Assembly: GCA_949316495.1 (NCBI GenBank) | Contig: OX439003.1 | Coordinates: 18,971,198-19,035,197, forward strand | Reading direction: 5' to 3' | Length of the DNA: 64,000 bases | DNA from: Amphiduros pacificus | Lineage: Eukaryota; Annelida; Polychaeta; Phyllodocida; Hesionidae | Part shown: positions 53,001-64,000 of the stretch, piece after piece | Position numbering within the stretch: the stretch's first letter is position 1 | Layout: every line of letters begins with the position of its first letter | The notes under the pieces: generated by a model | The model's input: only the letters and a program-made list of their open reading frames with translations | Told to the model about the DNA's origin: nothing | The model's database searches: none | Program-made: the position numbers and the translations under genes

Positions 53001-56000
53001 GTGCCTGCATCATGTCCAAAAAAAATAACCTGCTGACAACTCCAACCGGAGACAATTTTATGACATTCAACACCAATCCACTTTATATGCCTCACAGCAC
53101 TGCCTGCTTGTCATTCGTAACCATTTCCGGTAGCGTCCAAAGATGGCGGCCAGCTCAGAGTTTTCTTGGTTCCATCCATTACGCCATGGTTAGCTCACGT
53201 CCTCAACAAGGCTGCAGTATTTTTTATGACCAAAATGTGCATAATTTTCTAGCTGTAAGGCTTTGCTGTAATCTTGTAGCTCCGTCTGTTGGTTCTAAAT
53301 CATGGGAATTATGAACACAGTGTCCACATCGTCCGCTGAGACGCCCAGCAAACCCTAATTGTAGCTGAAACATGCGCAGATTCCTCTATTGCCAACATTT
53401 ATATCTCTCCGCCAGATTACCGTCCTTCTGACTTTGTCTACAATAACAATGTGGATAGAGAGAGTGTCACCTGGAAGCTAGAGGTCAATTCTTTAAGTCA
53501 AAGGCATGCTGATGAGACAAGATATCGCTACCACTCTGCAAATAAGACACTTGATCATACCTGATTTACAGCAACATGATTGGCAAATACAAATACTGAG
53601 TATTAATAAATAAAATTTCTCTCCATTGCTAACCCTGTCAACAGGAAGGTGTGTTTATGTATTCCTTATGACAGACAAAGTGCATTAATGTACATGCACA
53701 TTTATTTATATCATATTTAATAATATATCCATAACCTTTAATCATTCAATTATTGATTTTGTAAGAAAAGTATCAATCGAAACAATCGAAACAATCGAAA
53801 CTTTTTATTAAACGGACCTCCAATGGAGAAGATATCACTCTCTGAACATTGTACAATTAATGAACGATTACGACATGCCATTGTCAAATGCTTAACTCTC
53901 GCGCTCACTGGTAAACCTCGTGAGATCTGTCGTCTGCACGAGAAATCGCTATTACCCGTTGTCTGGACCTCAGATAGAAACAAATGTAACATATCGATGT
54001 TACAACTCCACTTCATTCCTGACAGAAACGGGTAGACAAGAGGTGTCATTGCATGTAAATCATTGGCTGGAATACTTACTCAATGAATTGAAAGTATTGC
54101 ATGATAATTTGGTACATGAAAAGACGGAAATGTCCTGAGTGACATGTCAGATTGAAATGATTTCACGGCGTCAAACAAAGAGGAAACAGACGGCAATTCA
54201 GTGAACAATAGAAGACCAATTAATTCATTACGTTCTCAACGCACCTAACACTTTATTTTCATTCAAAATTGATCTCCGACAGCAAGGATTTAATTTTTTA
54301 AACTACTGTACAGAATGTGTTCACTTAAAGTAGAACAATGCATGTTTTTTCAAAAGAACTAAAGATTGATTAGAGACATTCATCAAGATTAATCATCGCT
54401 TTTAGACTAAGCAGCATTTATCATCCCTTCTTTTAATTATTTTAGAGTTTGTCCATGAACAAAAGTAATACAATGTACAGGAACATATGTTTGTATTCTA
54501 GTATGTGTATTATCTGATAGCAATAAAGTAATGCTAATTATTAATGCTAGTAATGCTAGTTATTAAATAGAGGGATTTCCGAAAGATCAATCGTTACGAA
54601 TTTTCATGTAAGCCTTCGCCGCGAATTCTAACGTTAGTGATCATTTTAAAAGTGACGTTGTTTCCAAATTGTTGATATGAATTAAGTTGAATTATTCCAG
54701 AAATCTGGTTTATCTCAAATTGATCATTTCACAGAGAAACTAATTCAAGAATCTTAAATTCTAATAACATTCGGGACTCATGTGACAAGTCAGTGGGATT
54801 TGAACGATTTATCTAGTTTAACATGACAATAGAGAACCATTAAATCTTATCTTGGGTACAAAGACCATGATTACAATTCACGCTTTTGGCAAAGAAATTC
54901 ATCTCTGTCACCAGAATAAACATACCTTTCTTATGTCAACGTATTCCTAAACATTTCTTGTAGGCTGTGAATATTAATGTAGTACATTATGTCCTCATGG
55001 GATCATATTTTCGAAGTAACCTGAATTTTATACGTTTCTGGATATAAGGTACTTCGCTCTATCTGAGTGTTCTCGTCATTGCTTCTAGCAATCTGATAAA
55101 AAAAAATGGACTGGATTAAAACTCTGACGGAGAACACTGGGATGAAGACACTCGCGTTTATTCCTCATTGTTTATAAAACTATCATTGCTAATTCGCTTT
55201 CAGACAAATCACTCTCTTCATTTCAGCCTCCCATGAGAGACACATTATATGTTTGAAATCTTCCTCTTCAAGCTCACCACATCAAAATTCTCACCTAGGG
55301 GTTAGACTGTACACATCTGACTCTGCCTATTCCAAAATAGTAAATGAATATTGCTGGGATATAAAACCTCTGAGGCTCACAGAACGAATCCATCATGATA
55401 AATGGCATTTCAGTTGTAATCATGTTAGCCTTGAGACAGTGAATTATGCCCACAGAAGAAGACGTCTCCTGTCTTGATATAATTGTAACAATATACAATG
55501 CTATTATGATAGAGTACCGTCAGTCTACCATTGTGTGGTTCCAGACCCTCAATATGAAGTATGTATTGCCATACTGTAGAAGCATCCATTTCACACCCAC
55601 TCTGATCGTCATAATGTCCTATCTTACAATGATTGCTTTTATATGATCTGTAAGATTTTAAGGTAAAATCCTTTTGCAGTGATTCGGTTGTTCATATGTT
55701 CATAAGTTCATATATATTCAAATAAAAGTTAGTTTTATAAACTTTATAATATACAAAGGTGTTCACATTGAACAGCTGCAGGTATTTGTTATACAGAATC
55801 TGGTTCATTTGCTTTAAAAAATAACGGTTACAACAGGAGTTTCCTTATCCTTTATTGGCAAAAATTATGAATTCTGCAACAAGGGAATTCTTTATTTTTT
55901 ATATTTAGAGATATAGTTCATTTATTTCTTCTAGTGTCTCATTGCATATGGCGAGAGGCATACTAAAATGAGTTCTTAATTTTTTTTCTATTACAACTAT

Positions 56001-58056
56001 CATTTAAACCAGATTAAATTTCCAAAATGTGTTTTTATTAGATAAGATAAAGGTTAACATATTTGTGTTTAAACTTTTGTCATGTTGATATTATAAATAT
56101 CATAAGTTTATTTTAGAGTTTGAACATGATGACTCAGTCTTCGATGAACAAATCATTTAAAGTAAATGTAATATTGGGGGCCATATTCGAATATAATAAG
56201 ACCAGTATTACTTATACCACGTTCTCCAGGCTTAAACAAAACCTCATTCGGACACTCTGTTAAGCTGCATCGTATATGTTGCTTATGTAAGTATTGGTAT
56301 GAACATTATTGGTAGATGTTTATATTTAAGCATCAAATAATACCTTTCATCAGTTTAAATCAATGATTTTTTAATCAATCAGTGGATAACTTGAAAGATA
56401 TTAATCTCGTATGAAATGTACAGAGAAGTCAGCTGGTTAATTAGAGATTGTGGAGAGTTGGGTTTGCGAGAAAAGGAGGCCATGTTGCCAGAGTGTCCAA
56501 TCTATCACGCTTCTAAGATGCTGGTCACTGGACCTGGTAGGAATGTAATTTACTGTGAGTGGCAGGCTCTGGAGAAACACAAGCAGGGTAAGAACAGAGG
56601 CACGCTTTCACTGGCCATCTTGTCGCAACTTGCCACATGACACTGTCTGCCCTGGTGCACAATAGTGAAGACATTCATAATTCTGAAGAGACAAGCCGAG
56701 AATAGGATAAAGCAATATGTGTGTTGCGCAACATGTTTATGTGCATCATGGGTTGTAAAATGTCAAACCCATTTCATGGTAAATTTCAATATTCAATCAT
56801 GGTTTGGAGGCGTTTAAAATATTAACATTTGTCGTGGAAAAAGGCTATGATGATAGACGTGAAGTAAATTGTTGACATATTTATGGGTTTCATGAGGCAC
56901 CTCTTATGACCAATTACTGATACATAAAACGGAAGCTCTTCCAACTTGCGGTCGTTGCCCTTTCAAGGAACGGCACCATATATAGATATTTAATTCATTT
57001 CTTTTCTACTGAATATGTGACTATTTCCGAGGCCAACTTGTGCCCTCCATTCAAAAATCATACCATCAGATTCTTTAAGGTCAAGAGATATCAGGAGATC
57101 CCTGGCCCGCTATTTATATGAAAGGGGAAGAGTGGCATTGGTGTCTATTTGCTTACAAGATGAAACTTGTGTGTAGAAATAGCGATAGTGAACTTCCTTG
57201 TAATGCAGAGAGCAGTGAGTGGCTTTTGATAGAATGAACCCCAAACTTGTGATCACTTTCGCCATTAGTCCAGACCTTGCGATAAGGAAATATACAGTTC
57301 ACGTTTGATAGCATAACCTGGAGGCAGGGTGAGACGGCGCATACAGCGCTAATTAGAGCTTCTGATTCTAGCAAGTCAGGTGCTTGTTTCAGATAGGAAA
57401 ACATGGCTGTCCTGTAGAGCTTGCCACAGAATGTAAAGGGCATTACTCCACACCTGGTCTTGGAGATCGGTATATTTAGATACCATAGGGATTCGGCCGT
57501 ACATCTCTTGTGTTATGACCTTAGACTCACAGAGTTACACCTCCAGACCAAGACGCGTGGACGCATATGCCACAGGTTGAGTTTTTCTTTCAAACAATTA
57601 GGACTCATGAGTAAAATGTCACACACAAAATATTGTTCAAATCAAAAATGATGATCTGAAACGTTTAACATAAGGATTAGCATTAAAAAAATACATGAAG
57701 TCAGCAGATTCGTCAAATCATCCCTGGATACTAAACCTGAACTGGATACAGAGGGTCAAAGCAAAGATCTTAGCCCACCTATTTTAAGTTCAGGTTCGCC
57801 TTATGAAATACTATGGAACTCAGAAGGCATCAGGAGCTGGGGTGTGCAAGTGTCTGGGGGATACACCTGATATTATAAACCTGTGACAGCACCGAACAAG
57901 AAAGACTTGTCTCTTTTATGGAGCCTTAAAACGTGAAGCTTCTCCCGTTTAATCTCTATAGCTTCTCTAGCACTTCCTGAAGCAGACGCTAACTAAATGG
58001 TTTGATCTTGACTATTAATTGAATTTCGTTGGATTACTGCACGCTCCATAGTTTTT
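50052..58056. other. Gene-free AT-rich DNA
   Basis: About 8 kb with no recognisable exon, RNA gene or dispersed element. Minor features are a patch near 52590-52670 in which acacgcag-like octamers recur and a three-copy 10-bp repeat (aatcgaaaca) at about 53773-53802. Frames at 53012-53314 and 56416-56640 are unrecognised and not called. Confidence 0.5.

Positions 58057-64000
<5,944 letters not shown>

Noticed and set aside
54780-54806. B-box-like sequence gttcaaatcccac on the minus strand
   Set aside because: No matching A box at tRNA spacing and no cloverleaf could be drawn.

Overview
This window looks like non-coding DNA from a eukaryotic, probably marine invertebrate, nuclear genome. It is AT-rich, lacks long open reading frames (the longest ones are low-complexity repeats read as codons), and carries several very long (AT)n arrays, minisatellites and MITE-like inverted-repeat elements. 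The one recognisable protein family is a decayed SAP plus SWIM zinc-finger gene, a type I associate with expanded families in molluscs, cnidarians and brachiopods. A mollusc or other lophotrochozoan is my best guess, with low confidence.

Layout. 1-7.5 kb: unique AT-rich DNA. 7.47-8.71 kb: a 59-bp minisatellite of about 21 copies. 15.1-16.1 kb: a minisatellite mixing 52- and 41-bp units, followed directly by a 377-bp inverted-repeat (foldback) element. 17.6 kb: an (AT)n array. 20.75-22.2 kb: the only GC- and CpG-rich island, containing one credible first coding exon (plus strand, 21993-22204) with a splice donor; its downstream exons are not recognised, so the rest of the window may be a very large first intron. 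26.2-29.96 kb and 41.2-42.5 kb: (AT)n arrays linked to an 893-bp sequence present as two apparently identical inverted copies. 35.5-36.5 kb: a 20-bp minisatellite of about 41 copies. 45.7 kb: a perfect 156-bp palindrome. 46.0-47.2 kb: the SAP/SWIM pseudogene on the minus strand. 49.9-50.05 kb: a 177-bp Harbinger-like MITE. 58.06-63.38 kb: a 2584-bp direct tandem duplication, each copy ending in an (AT)n array.

The most interesting theme is structural. The large duplications all have an edge in an (AT)n array. The arrays contain short islands copied from elsewhere in the window, and three of them are followed within 75 bp by a two-copy tandem duplication. I read this as arrays acting as repeated break or fork-stalling sites repaired by template switching. 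Part of the signal could instead be a retroposon family with an (AT)n tail, or long-read assembly error. No RNA gene, CRISPR array, or intact mobile element coding region was found.
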